DNA of 64,000 nt from Streptomyces brevispora (GCF_007829885.1 NZ_VIWW01000001.1:868001-932000); one strand, 5' to 3'. Shown: positions 17,443 through 27,263, counted from the first letter of the stretch. Notes: generated from the letters alone by a model not told the origin. Numbers and translations are program-made.

Positions 17443-18666
17443 GTGCGACACCGTTCTTTGCTCATCCTCACCACAGTGCTCACCACAGGAGCACTGACAC
17501 TCACCGCCTGCGGGTCGCGCGACGACGGCAAGAAGAGCAGCGCCAGCGACACCCAGACCGTCGTCATCGGCGTCGACGCCCCCATCACCGGCGACCTGTC
17601 CGCCCTCGGCCTCGGCATCAAGAACTCCGCCGACCTCGCCGCCAAGACGGCGAACAAGAACAAGACCGTCCCCGGCATCAAATTCGTCGTCAAGCCCCTC
17701 GACGACCAGGCACAGCCCTCCGTCGGCCAGCAGAACGCCCAGAAGTTCATCGACGACGACACCGTCCTCGGCGTCGTCGGCCCCCTGAACTCCGGCGTCT
17801 CCCAGTCGATGCAGAAGCCGCTCAACGACGCCAGCCTCACCCAGGTCTCCCCCGCCAACACGGGCACCGAACTGACCCAGGGCGAGAACTGGAAGACCGG
17901 CGACAAGAAGCGCCCCTTCAAGACCTACTTCCGCACCGCCACCACGGACCAGATCCAGGGCGCCTTCGCAGCGAAGTACCTCTACAACGACGCGAAGATC
18001 AAGCAGGTCTACCTCATCGACGACCAGAAGCCCTACGGCGCCGGTCTCGCAGCCTCCTTCAAGGCGACCTTCACCGGACTCGGCGGCAAGATCACCGGAA
18101 CCGACCACGTCAACCCCGACGACCGCGACTTCAACGCCGTCGTCACCAAGGTCAAGAAGTCCGGCGCCAAGGCCGTCTACTACGGCGGCGAGTACCCCGC
18201 CGGCGCACCCCTGAGCCAGCAGCTCAAGGACAGCGTCCAGATCCCCCTCATGGGCGGCGACGGCATGTACAGCGCCGACTTCATCAAGCTGAACAAGAAG
18301 GCCCAGGGCGACATCGCCACCTCCGTCGGCAAGCCCGTCGAGGAGCTCGACTCCGCCAAGTCGTTCATCGCGAACTACAAGACGGCCGGATACAAGGACG
18401 CCTACGAGGCCTACGGCGGCGGCACCTACGACGCCACCTGGTCCATCATCGAGGCCGTCAAGATCGCCGTCGCCGCCAACAACGGCAAGCTCCCCGACGA
18501 CGCCCGCGCCAAGGTCCTCGACGCCATGAGCAAGGTCAAGTTCGACGGCGTCACCGGCCCGGTCTCCTTCGACGAGTTCGGCGACACCACCAACACCATG
18601 ATGACCGCCTACCAGGTCGACGGCGGAAAGTGGGCCTCCAAGCTCAGCGAGGCCTACAAGCCGTAA
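17443..18666 (+). CDS. livJ: Branched-chain amino acid ABC transporter substrate-binding lipoprotein
   Basis: A 407-residue lipoprotein. The N-terminal signal ends in a lipobox LTAC (Cys22), so the mature protein is anchored to the outer face of the membrane. The rest is a Leu/Ile/Val-binding type 1 periplasmic-binding fold: VVIGVDAPITGDLSALGLGIKNSADLA at the start, VLGVVGPLNSGVS, VYLIDDQKPYGAGLAASF, AKAVYYGGEYPAGAPL and EAYGGGTYDATWSIIEA. It should capture branched-chain or similar amino acids and deliver them to the permeases encoded downstream. A GTG start was chosen because the signal peptide begins there. A 16-bp hairpin follows the stop and probably lets the binding protein be made in excess. 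Confidence 0.93.
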   Translation: MRHRSLLILTTVLTTGALTLTACGSRDDGKKSSASDTQTVVIGVDAPITGDLSALGLGIKNSADLAAKTANKNKTVPGIKFVVKPLDDQAQPSVGQQNAQKFIDDDTVLGVVGPLNSGVSQSMQKPLNDASLTQVSPANTGTELTQGENWKTGDKKRPFKTYFRTATTDQIQGAFAAKYLYNDAKIKQVYLIDDQKPYGAGLAASFKATFTGLGGKITGTDHVNPDDRDFNAVVTKVKKSGAKAVYYGGEYPAGAPLSQQLKDSVQIPLMGGDGMYSADFIKLNKKAQGDIATSVGKPVEELDSAKSFIANYKTAGYKDAYEAYGGGTYDATWSIIEAVKIAVAANNGKLPDDARAKVLDAMSKVKFDGVTGPVSFDEFGDTTNTMMTAYQVDGGKWASKLSEAYKP

Positions 18667-18698
18667 CAAGCTCCCGGTCACGCACTGACTGACACCAG

Positions 18699-18733
18699 AC
18701 CGCGCGGGAGCGCTACGAGCGCTCCCGCGCGGT
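18699..18733 (+). terminator. Strong intra-operon hairpin after livJ
   Basis: ACCGCGCGGGAGCGCT (18699-18714) and AGCGCTCCCGCGCGGT (18718-18733) pair perfectly over 16 bases with a 3-base loop. It lies between the binding-protein gene and livH. It probably attenuates transcription or protects the livJ mRNA end, explaining excess binding protein over permease. Confidence 0.75.
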
Positions 18734-18766
18734 GCCATATCCGAACCACTCCACGGAGGCCCTGCG

Positions 18767-19696
18767 GTGCACGAACTGCCGCAACAGCTGGCCAATGGAC
18801 TCATCCTCGGCGCGATGTACGGACTCATCGCGATCGGTTACACGATGGTCTACGGAATCATCCAGCTCATCAACTTCGCCCACGGCGAGATCTTCATGAT
18901 CGGAGGCTTCGGAGCTCTCACCGTGTACCTCTGGATGCCGGCCGGCGCCAACCTCCTCGCAATCATCCCCCTCATGATCATCGGCGGCGTCATCTGCTCC
19001 GTCGCCATCAGCACAGCCGCCGAACGCTTCGCCTACCGGCCCCTGCGGGGCGCCCCCCGACTGGCCCCCCTCATCACCGCCATCGGACTCTCCCTCGCCC
19101 TCCAGCAAGCCATCTGGAAGTGGTACCCCGACGCCAAGAAGGACCGCTCCTTCCCCCAGTTCAAGGGCGAAGCGATCGACATCTTCGGCGCCCACATCCA
19201 ACGCGGCGACCTCTTCGTCCTCATCACCGCACCCATCTGCATGATCGCCCTCGGCCTCTTCGTCTCCAAGACCCGCGCCGGCCGCGGCATGCAGGCCACC
19301 AGCCAAGACCCCGACACCGCAAAACTCATGGGCATCAACACCGACCGCATCATCGTCATGGCCTTCGCCATCGGTGCCGCGTTCGCAGCCGTGGCCGCCG
19401 TCGCCTACGGGCTCAAAAACGGCCAGATCGGCTTCAAAATGGGCTTCATCATGGGCCTCAAAGCCTTCACCGCAGCCGTACTCGGCGGAATCGGCAACAT
19501 CTACGGCGCCATGCTCGGCGGCGTCGTCCTCGGCATCGCCGAATCACTCGCCACCGGCTACATGAGCGACGTCCCCGGCATGGAACTCTTCGGCGGCGGC
19601 GCCTGGAAGGACGTATGGGCCTTCGTCCTCCTCATCATCGTCCTGCTGCTCCGCCCCCAAGGCCTGCTCGGCGAACGCGTCGCGGATCGGGCGTGA
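18767..19696 (+). CDS. livH: Branched-chain amino acid ABC transporter permease LivH
   Basis: A 309-residue permease with about eight transmembrane helices. It opens LPQQLANGLILGAMYGLIAIGYTMVYGI and has the family line INFAHGEIFMIGGFGA. Later hallmarks are SQDPDTAKLMGINTDRIIVMAFAIGAAFA, which is the ATPase-contacting EAA-like region, and MGLKAFTAAVLGGIGNIYGAMLGGVVLG. It forms the membrane channel together with LivM. The GTG start at 18767 has CGGAGG upstream. The stop touches the start region of livM, so the two are translationally coupled. Confidence 0.93.
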   Translation: MHELPQQLANGLILGAMYGLIAIGYTMVYGIIQLINFAHGEIFMIGGFGALTVYLWMPAGANLLAIIPLMIIGGVICSVAISTAAERFAYRPLRGAPRLAPLITAIGLSLALQQAIWKWYPDAKKDRSFPQFKGEAIDIFGAHIQRGDLFVLITAPICMIALGLFVSKTRAGRGMQATSQDPDTAKLMGINTDRIIVMAFAIGAAFAAVAAVAYGLKNGQIGFKMGFIMGLKAFTAAVLGGIGNIYGAMLGGVVLGIAESLATGYMSDVPGMELFGGGAWKDVWAFVLLIIVLLLRPQGLLGERVADRA

Positions 19697-19701
19697 TACG
19701 G

Positions 19702-21497
19702 ATGACCACCAACCACACCACCACGCCCCCCGCCACCGCCCTGATCCCGATGCCCGCCCCCGCGGCCCGCATCGCCACCACGGCAGGCGCAGCCGTCGCA
19801 CTCGCAGGCACCTTCCTCGCCTGGACCTGGACCGACCAATTCCCCGGCAACCTCACCGTCACCGGCTACCCCGGCGGCCTCCAGGTCCTCACCCTCATCA
19901 GCGCCGCACTCACCCTCGTCCTCACCCTCTCCGGGTACGGCATCCGCGGCCTCCGCTGGCTCACCCCCGGCGGCACCAACAGCCCCGTCCGCCTCCTGGC
20001 ACTGGGCACCTTCGGCACCACCGCCTACGCCATCGGCGCCATCACCTACGACCTCGGCGGCGTCGTCAACCTCGAACCCGGCGCCTGGGTCAGCGGCATC
20101 GGCTCACTCATCGCCGTCATCGCCGCACACGGACTCCCCACCGACCAGCCCCTCCACGACACCGGAACCACCACCACCGGCTGGCAACGCTTCCGCAACG
20201 GCCTCACCGCCCCACCGGCCCGCCGCGCCGCGCCCCTCCCCGCCTGGGCCGAAATCCTCACCATCGCCGTAGCCTTCGGCATCGGCCTCTACATCTTCGC
20301 CTACGGCGTGGACACCGACTACACCGAACTCTTCATCGGCTTCCTCATCACCGCAGCCTTCGCCTTCACCGCACTGAACCGCGCCGGACTCATCTCCCGC
20401 CTCACCGCGCTGACCACGAAGCACCGCAACATCACCCTCACCGCCGCCCTCGTCGCAGCCGTCTGCTTCCCCTTCACACAGCAGAAAGAGGAATACGCGC
20501 TCATCGGCGCCAACATCCTCATCTTCGCGACCGTCGCACTCGGCCTCAACGTCGTCGTCGGCCTCGCCGGCCTCCTCGACCTCGGATACGTCGCCTTCCT
20601 CGGCGTCGGCGCCTACGCCGCCGCCCTGGTCTCCGGCTCCACCATGTCCGCCATCGGCGTCGAATTCCCCTTCTGGGCCGCCGTCCTCACCGGCGCAGGA
20701 GCCTCACTCGTCTTCGGCGTCCTCATCGGCGCCCCCACCCTGCGCCTACGCGGCGACTACCTCGCCATCGTCACCCTCGGCTTCGGTGAAATCTTCCGCC
20801 TCACCGTGAACAACCTCAACGGCAACAGCGGACCCGACCTCACCAACGGCTCCCAGGGCATCCCGAGCATCCCCGACCTCAACCTCTTCGGAATCGACTT
20901 CGGGCTCAAGCACGACATCGGCGGCTTCACCCTCGGCAGGTCGGCCAACTACTACCTGCTCATGCTCGTCTTCACCGCCGTCGTCGTCCTCGTCTTCCGC
21001 CGCTCCGGCGAATCCCGCATCGGACGCGCCTGGGTCGCCATCCGCGAGGACGAAACCGCGGCCACCGCCATGGGCATCAACGCCTTCCGGCTCAAACTGC
21101 TCGCCTTCGCCCTCGGCGCCACCCTCGCCGGACTCGCCGGAACCGTACAGTCACACGTCAACTACACCGTGACACCCGAGCAGTACCAGTTCGCCGGCTC
21201 CGTACCCCCGAACTCCGCCTTCCTCCTCGCCGCCGTCATCCTCGGCGGCATGGGAACCCTCAGCGGGCCCCTCGTCGGCGCGGCACTGCTCTACCTCATC
21301 CCGGCCAAGCTCCAGTTCATGCAGGACTACCAGCTCTTCCTCTTCGGCGTCGCACTCATCCTCCTGATGCGCCTGCGTCCCGAAGGACTGGTCGCCGACC
21401 GCCGGAAGCAGCTCGAATTCCACGAGACCGACCAGCTCGACGTACCGGAACCCCGCAAGTCCGACGACGTCGACGCGGGCATCGCCAAGGCGGGGGC

Positions 21498-21501
<4 letters not shown>
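19702..21501 (+). CDS. livM: Branched-chain amino acid ABC transporter permease LivM
   Basis: A 599-residue permease, much longer than the usual 320-420. The first 270 residues form an extra region with about five hydrophobic segments (for example TTAGAAVALAGTFLAWTWT and LTLISAALTLVLTLSGYGI). The canonical LivM core starts near residue 275 (IGANILIFATVALGLNVVVGLAGLLDLGYVAFLGVGAYAAAL). It continues through GAPTLRLRGDYLAIVTLGFGEI, REDETAATAMGINAFRLKLLAFALGA and LAAVILGGMGTLSGPLVGAAL. The C-terminal tail is charged and cytoplasmic. Two starts are possible: a GTG at 19693 overlapping the livH stop, or the ATG at 19702 used here. The long N-terminal extension seems typical of Streptomyces LivM; its role is not known. 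Confidence 0.9.
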
Positions 21502-22423
<922 letters not shown>

Positions 22424-22427
<4 letters not shown>

Positions 22428-23140
22428 CCGCACTGCTAGAGGTCGAGGACCTCCGCGTCGCCTACGGCAAGATCGAAGCCGTCAAAGGCATCTCCTTCAG
22501 CGTCGAAGCCGGCCAGGTCGTCACCCTGATCGGCACCAACGGTGCGGGCAAGACCACCACCCTGCGCACCCTCTCCGGACTGCTCAAGCCGCTCGCCGGC
22601 CGCATCCTCTTCGAGGGCAAGCCACTGACGGGCATCCCCGCCCACAAGATCGTCGCCCTGGGGCTCGCCCACTCCCCCGAGGGCCGCCACATCTTCCCCC
22701 GGCTGACGATCACCGAGAACCTCCAGCTCGGCGCCTACCTCCGCAGCGACAAGGCCGGCATCGAGAAGGACATCCAGCGCGCCTACGACCTCTTCCCCAT
22801 CCTCGGGGAACGCCGGAAGCAAGCCGCCGGCACCCTCTCGGGCGGCGAGCAGCAAATGCTCGCCATGGGCAGGGCCCTGATGTGCCAGCCCAAGCTCCTG
22901 ATGCTCGACGAACCCTCCATGGGCCTCTCCCCGATCATGATGCAGAAGATCATGGAGACCATCGTCGAACTCAAGGCCCAGGGCACCACGATCCTGCTCG
23001 TCGAGCAGAACGCCCAGGCCGCGCTCTCCCTGGCCGACCGCGGCCACGTCATGGAGGTCGGCAAGATCGTCCTCTCCGGCACCGGCGCGGACCTCCTCCA
23101 CGACGAATCGGTCCGCAAGGCCTACCTCGGCGAGGACTGA
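22424..23140 (+). CDS. livF: Branched-chain amino acid ABC transporter ATPase LivF
   Basis: A 238-residue ABC ATPase overlapping livG by ATGA. Walker A is GTNGAGKTTTLRTLSG, the signature is GTLSGGEQQMLAMGRAL, Walker B is LLMLDEPSMGLSP, and the H-loop region reads LLVEQNAQAALSLAD, where Gln-Asn replaces the usual His, as is common for LivF. HSPEGRHIFPRLTITENL is the LivF-type Q-loop region. It pairs with LivG on the LivHM channel. A strong terminator follows and closes the operon. Confidence 0.94.
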
Positions 23141-23144
23141 GCCC

Positions 23145-23196
23145 GTACGGAGAAGGCCCGCGCCCCGGACATCCGGGACGCGGGCCTTCTCCGTAC
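23145..23196. terminator. Terminator of the liv operon, shared with the response regulator gene
   Basis: GTACGGAGAAGGCCCGCG (23145-23162) pairs perfectly with CGCGGGCCTTCTCCGTAC (23179-23196): 18-base arms around a 16-base loop. It sits between two convergent genes and works in both directions. Confidence 0.88.
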
Positions 23197-23208
23197 ACGC
23201 ACAAGCGG

Positions 23209-23865
23209 TTACGCCCGCTCCGCCGCCTGCTTCTTCTCCTCGGCGTCCTCGATCAACGCCTCGGCGAGCTGCTGCATCGACAGCCGACGGTCCATCGACG
23301 TCTTCTGGATCCAGCGGAACGCGGCCGGCTCGGACAGCCCGTAGTCCGTCTGCAGAATGCTCTTCGCCCGGTCCACCAGCTTCCGCGTCTCCAGCCGCTG
23401 CGACAGGTCCGCGACCTCGCCCTCCAGCGCCTTCAGCTCCGCGAACCGCGACACCGCCATCTCGATGGCCGGCACCACGTCGCTCTTGCTGAACGGCTTC
23501 ACCAGGTACGCCATCGCCCCGGCGTCCCGGGCCCGCTCCACGAGGTCGCGCTGCGAGAACGCGGTGAGCATCAGGACGGGCGCGATGGACTCCTCGGCGA
23601 TCTTCTCGGCGGCGGAGATCCCGTCGAGGACCGGCATCTTCACATCGAGAATGACCAGGTCCGGCTTGTGCTCCCGGGCCAGCTCGACCGCCTGCTGCCC
23701 GTCCCCGGCCTCACCGACGACCGAGTACCCCTCTTCCTCCAGCATCTCTTTGAGGTCGAGGCGAATGAGCGCCTCGTCCTCGGCGATGACGACGCGGGTC
23801 GTCAGCGGCGGGACGTGCGACTTGTCGTCGTCGGCGACGGGCTGGGGCGACTCGGGGGTGGTCAC
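23209..23865 (-). CDS. pdtaR: ANTAR-domain response regulator (PdtaR-like)
   Basis: A 218-residue response regulator. The receiver domain (about 22-140) has the acidic pair VVIAEDEALIR, the phospho-acceptor Asp74 in LVILDVKMPVLDG, the Thr of LMLTAFSQ and the Lys of YLVKPFSKSD. The C-terminal ANTAR domain (about 150-210) has LETRKLVDRAKSILQTDYGLSEPAAFRWIQ. ANTAR proteins bind paired hexanucleotide hairpins in nascent RNA and act as antiterminators, usually after phosphorylation by a PdtaS-type histidine kinase, which is not in this window. The start is a GTG at 23865. It converges on the liv operon and diverges from the tRNA gene. The symbol is given by resemblance to mycobacterial Rv1626. Confidence 0.9.
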   Translation of the reverse strand: MTTPESPQPVADDDKSHVPPLTTRVVIAEDEALIRLDLKEMLEEEGYSVVGEAGDGQQAVELAREHKPDLVILDVKMPVLDGISAAEKIAEESIAPVLMLTAFSQRDLVERARDAGAMAYLVKPFSKSDVVPAIEMAVSRFAELKALEGEVADLSQRLETRKLVDRAKSILQTDYGLSEPAAFRWIQKTSMDRRLSMQQLAEALIEDAEEKKQAAERA

Positions 23866-23899
23866 GGGGCTCCTCGTTCAGGGCATACGGCTCTCCATG

Positions 23900-23927
23900 A
23901 GCCTACCTACCTACGGTATGGTGTCAC
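23900..23927 (-). promoter_or_regulatory. Putative promoter of the ANTAR regulator gene
   Basis: On the minus strand GTGACA (23927-23922) is followed after 16 bases by TAGGCT (23905-23900), giving a leader of about 30 nt. A TATGGT (23917-23922) on the + strand overlaps it and may be the -10 box of the divergent tRNA. Weak evidence. Confidence 0.35.
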
Positions 23928-23960
23928 TACGCAGGGCGCTCGTAGCCCTTCCTTTCTAAG

Positions 23961-24035
23961 GCCCCAGTACTCCAACTGGTTAGAGAGGCGGCTCTCAAAC
24001 AGCCGACAGTGTGGGTTCGAATCCCACTTGGGGCA
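23961..24035 (+). tRNA. Atypical tRNA, anticodon CAA (Leu-type codon, class I fold)
   Basis: 75 nt that fold as a complete cloverleaf. Acceptor stem GCCCCAG/TTGGGGC; D arm CTC/GAG with a GG-containing loop; anticodon stem CGGCT/AGCCG with loop CTCAAAC; T arm GTGGG/CCCAC with loop TTCGAAT; discriminator A24035. The anticodon is CAA (23996-23998), which reads UUG (Leu). The variable region is only 5 nt (ACAGT), whereas bacterial tRNA-Leu is class II with a long variable arm, so charging by leucyl-tRNA synthetase is doubtful. The GCCCC acceptor with A73 is closer to a class I tRNA such as tRNA-Lys. CCA is not encoded. An HTH-LAGLIDADG gene begins 110 bp downstream. Confidence 0.85.
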
Positions 24036-24144
24036 CTTTTCCTTCGGTTCCAAGGTCGCAGGGGAATGACGCAGATTCACATGATCGTGTGACTGCGATG
24101 CCGTTTTCATCTCCCTGAGCGACGATTCACGCAAGCTCGGTCAC

Positions 24145-24909
24145 GTGTACGACCTCGACACGCGTAAACGCGCGCTGGCCCTGCTCGGTCAAGGCTTCAG
24201 CCAGAACTCCGTCAGTAAGCAGACCGGCATCTCCCGAGCCGCCATCCGCTCCTGGCTCAAGCGGATAGAGCCCCTCGCGTACAACCGCGGCGCCGAATGC
24301 CCTCGATGCGGTGATACGCCAAGGCCCCCGGACGACCCCGCCGCATACGCCTACCTGCTCGGCCTCTACCTCGGCGACGGCTGCATCAGTTCGAACAGGC
24401 GAGGCGTGTACTCCCTGCGCATCGCATGTGCCGACGCGTGGCCGGGCCTCATCGAAGCTTGCGTCAATGCCGTTCAGACCGTGCGGCCGGCCAACAAGGT
24501 ATGCAGGGTGACGAGTCCGGGCTGCCAGTACGTCACATGCTTCAGCAAACACTGGCCCTGTCTCTTCCCTCAGCACGGGCCCGGCAAGAAGCACCACCGC
24601 AGCATCGCGCTCGAACCCTGGCAGCAGAAGATCGTCGACGCCCACCCGTGGGAGCTGATCCGCGGCCTCAACCACTCAGACGGCTGCCGGATCATCAACT
24701 GGACCACGCGTCTCGTCGGTGGCGAGCGCGGACGGTACGAGTACCCTCGCTACTTCTTCACCAACCTGTCGGCCGACATCCTGGGGCTCTTCACCAGCAC
24801 TCTCGACCAGCTGTGTGTCGAGTGGAAGCGCACGAACGGGAAGAACATCTCCGTAGCCCGACGGGCGTCCGTCGCCCTCATGGACGCTCACGTCGGGCCG
24901 AAGTACTGA
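24145..24909 (+). CDS. HTH plus LAGLIDADG homing-endonuclease-like protein
   Basis: A 254-residue protein in three parts. Residues 1-42 form a transposase-like helix-turn-helix (MYDLDTRKRALALLGQGFSQ, then SVSKQTGISRAAIRSWL). Residues 51-56 hold a single CPRC pair. Residues 65-245 resemble a two-repeat LAGLIDADG domain, with LLGLYLGDGC at 71-80 and LIRGLNHSDGC at 171-181, each with the acidic residue expected to bind the catalytic metal. It may be a free-standing homing endonuclease, or a DNA-binding regulator that has adopted that fold. I recall related actinobacterial proteins beside tRNA genes, not checked here. The GTG start at 24145 matches the usual MYD... opening. Its stop lies 6 bp from the end of convergent pyk. 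Base usage is less extreme in GC than in the neighbours, hinting at transfer. Confidence 0.75.
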   Translation: MYDLDTRKRALALLGQGFSQNSVSKQTGISRAAIRSWLKRIEPLAYNRGAECPRCGDTPRPPDDPAAYAYLLGLYLGDGCISSNRRGVYSLRIACADAWPGLIEACVNAVQTVRPANKVCRVTSPGCQYVTCFSKHWPCLFPQHGPGKKHHRSIALEPWQQKIVDAHPWELIRGLNHSDGCRIINWTTRLVGGERGRYEYPRYFFTNLSADILGLFTSTLDQLCVEWKRTNGKNISVARRASVALMDAHVGPKY

Positions 24910-24915
24910 CGACCG

Positions 24916-26349
24916 CTACTTCGGGCTGTCGTCCTCGCCGATGTGGTGCACCCGCACCAGGTTCGTCGAGCCGGCGAGGCCGGGCGGGGAGCCGGCGGTG
25001 ATGACCACGACGTCGCCCTTCCGGCAGCGGCCGATCTTCAGCAGTTCCTCGTCGACCTGCGCCACCATCGCGTCCGTCGACTCCACGTGCGGGCCCAGGA
25101 ACGTCTCGACACCCCAGGTGAGGTTCAGCTGGGAGCGGGTGGCCGGGTCCGGGGTGAAGGCCAGGAGCGGGATGGGTGAGCGGTAGCGGGAGAGGCGCTT
25201 GGCCGTGTCGCCGCTCTGCGTGAAGGCCACCAGGAACTTCGCGCCGAGGAAGTCGCCCATCTCGGCTGCGGCGCGGGCGACCGCGCCGCCCTGGGTGCGG
25301 GGCTTGTTGCGGTCGGTGAGCGGCGGGAGGCCCTTGGCGAGGATGTCCTCCTCGGCGGCTTCGACGATGCGGGACATCGTGCGGACCGTCTCGATGGGGT
25401 GCTTCCCGACGCTGGTCTCACCGGAGAGCATGACCGCGTCCGTGCCGTCGATGACGGCGTTGGCGACGTCGGAGGCCTCGGCGCGGGTGGGGCGGGAGTT
25501 GTCGATCATCGAGTCGAGCATCTGGGTGGCGACGATGACCGGCTTGGCGTTGCGCCTGGCGAGATTGATGGCGCGCTTCTGGACGATCGGTACTTGTTCC
25601 AGGGGCATTTCGACGCCGAGGTCGCCCCGGGCGACCATGATGCCGTCGAAGGCGGCGACGATGTCGTCGATGTTCTCGACGGCCTGGGGTTTCTCGATCT
25701 TGGCGATGACGGGGAGTTGGCGGCCTTCCTCGTTCATGATGCGGCGGACGGGTTCGATGTCGCGTCCGCTGCGCACGAAGGAGAGGGCGATGACGTCGGC
25801 GCCGGTGCGCAGGGCCCAGCGGAGGTCGTCGATGTCTTTTTCGGAGAGGGCGGGGACGGAGACTGCGACGCCGGGGAGGTTGAGTCCCTTGTGGTCGGAG
25901 ACCATGCCGCCTTCGATGACGGTGGCGTGGACGCGGGGACCGTCGATGTGGGTGACTTCGAGGGTGACGCGGCCGTCGTCGATGAGGATGTGTTCGCCGG
26001 GGGTGACGTCGGTGTTGAGGCCTTGGTAGGTGGTGCCGCAGGTGTGGCGGTCGCCTTCCATGGGTTCGACGGTGATGGTGAAGGGGTCGCCGCGTTCAAG
26101 GAGTACGGGTCCTTCACGGAAGCGTCCGAGGCGAATCTTCGGGCCTTGAAGGTCGGCGAGGATTCCGACGCTGCGTCCGGATTCGTCGGACGCCTTGCGT
26201 ACTCGGTGGTAGCGCTCTTCGTGTTCGGCGTAGGTGCCGTGGCTGAGGTTGAGGCGGGCCATGTCCATACCCGCTTCGACCAGGGCCTTGATCTGGTCAT
26301 ATGTGTCGGTGGCGGGTCCTAGGGTGCAAACGATTTTTGCTCGGCGCAT
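24916..26349 (-). CDS. pyk: Pyruvate kinase
   Basis: A 477-residue pyruvate kinase, which converts phosphoenolpyruvate plus ADP to pyruvate plus ATP at the end of glycolysis. The N-terminus RRAKIVCTLGPATDTYDQIKALVEAGMDMARLNLSHG is classic. KIEKPQAVENIDDIVAAFDGIMVARGDLGVEMP carries the catalytic Lys and the Mg-binding Glu/Asp. NAKPVIVATQMLDSMIDNSRPTRAEASDVANAVIDGTDAVMLSGE follows. The C-terminal allosteric domain includes LVAFTQSGDTAKRLSRYR. The length is normal and all motifs are intact. Codon usage differs from the genes around polA, with more G than C at third positions. No clear promoter could be fixed in the 125-bp upstream spacer. Confidence 0.97.
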   Translation of the reverse strand: MRRAKIVCTLGPATDTYDQIKALVEAGMDMARLNLSHGTYAEHEERYHRVRKASDESGRSVGILADLQGPKIRLGRFREGPVLLERGDPFTITVEPMEGDRHTCGTTYQGLNTDVTPGEHILIDDGRVTLEVTHIDGPRVHATVIEGGMVSDHKGLNLPGVAVSVPALSEKDIDDLRWALRTGADVIALSFVRSGRDIEPVRRIMNEEGRQLPVIAKIEKPQAVENIDDIVAAFDGIMVARGDLGVEMPLEQVPIVQKRAINLARRNAKPVIVATQMLDSMIDNSRPTRAEASDVANAVIDGTDAVMLSGETSVGKHPIETVRTMSRIVEAAEEDILAKGLPPLTDRNKPRTQGGAVARAAAEMGDFLGAKFLVAFTQSGDTAKRLSRYRSPIPLLAFTPDPATRSQLNLTWGVETFLGPHVESTDAMVAQVDEELLKIGRCRKGDVVVITAGSPPGLAGSTNLVRVHHIGEDDSPK

Positions 26350-26474
26350 GGTTTGAGCCTAGACCTTACCTACGGGTAGTTAATTGGCTCTGGATGTCCG
26401 CTCAACAACCTTTGGGTGAAGGGTTTTTGACAAGTGTTGAATTGTGCGGCGGGGTGCTCTGATGAGCATTTCGG

Positions 26475-27173
26475 TTAGAGGGTTGGCGGGGTCATGGTGA
26501 AGCGGGCGTTCACCTGGGCGTGGACGGTCTGGCGTTGTGGTTCGAGGTCGAGTGCGAGAGCGGGTTCGGCTGCCGGGCCGCCGAATCCGCGGGCGTGGGC
26601 GTGGCCGCCGGCGGCGGTGGGCATGGCGGGGGTTGCGTTTTCGGCGCCGAGGTCGGCGAGTTCGACGAGGGCGGCGAGTCGGGCGCCGACGGCGTCGGCG
26701 TATTCGCGGGCGCGTTGGACGGCTTCGCGTACGGCTTGGCGGCGGGCTTCGCCGTGGGCGGGTGAGTCGGGGCGCAGGGCCCACCAGGGGCCGTCGATGC
26801 GGGTCATGTCGAGGTCGGCGACGCGGGTGGTGAATTCGCCGAGTGCGGTGAAGTCGTTGAGTACGGCGGTGATGTGGACGTGGCCGTGGTAGGCGCGGAT
26901 TTTTTCGTCGCGGCCGCTTCGGGTGAGTTCGGGAGTGACGGAGAGGGTGCCGGTTTCGAGTTTTTCGATGGCTTGTCCGTAGGTGTGTGCGAGTTCGAGG
27001 ACGGTGGTGTTGCGTCGGGTGAGGTCGTTGAGGGTGGTGCGGCGGTCTTTTCCGCGGGCACTGACGGTGATGCCGACGCGGGCGGTTTCGGGGTCGAATT
27101 CGAGGTGGGCCTCGCCGCGGACGGCGAGGCGGGGGTGGTCGGGGGTGCCGTAGGGGTACGGGGTCTGGGTCAT
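26475..27173 (-). CDS. SIMPL (DUF541) domain protein
   Basis: A 232-residue protein with one SIMPL/DUF541 domain: LAVRGEAHLEFDPETARVGITVSARGKDRRTTLNDL at the start, IEKLETGTLSVTPEL, and a conserved WWALRPDSPAHGEARRQAVREAVQRAREYADAVG. There is no signal peptide or membrane segment, so this copy is probably cytosolic, unlike many secreted SIMPL proteins. A His/Gly/Ala-rich insertion (TAAGGHAHARGFGGPAAEP) lies near residues 188-206. Function unknown; relatives are linked to stress or signalling partners. It is divergent from the 5'-nucleotidase gene and is followed by pyk on the same strand. Confidence 0.85.
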   Translation of the reverse strand: MTQTPYPYGTPDHPRLAVRGEAHLEFDPETARVGITVSARGKDRRTTLNDLTRRNTTVLELAHTYGQAIEKLETGTLSVTPELTRSGRDEKIRAYHGHVHITAVLNDFTALGEFTTRVADLDMTRIDGPWWALRPDSPAHGEARRQAVREAVQRAREYADAVGARLAALVELADLGAENATPAMPTAAGGHAHARGFGGPAAEPALALDLEPQRQTVHAQVNARFTMTPPTL

Positions 27174-27263
27174 GGGTTCACTGTGGCACTCGGGTGCGTC
27201 AGCTGGTGGTCATCGAAACGAAACCTGCGAGGGGTGTTGCCGGGTGCCGTGCGTGGGTGATTA

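Noticed and set aside
23961..24909. tRNA as attachment site of an integrated element
   Set aside because: There is no integrase and no repeated 3' tRNA end downstream; pyk follows at once.
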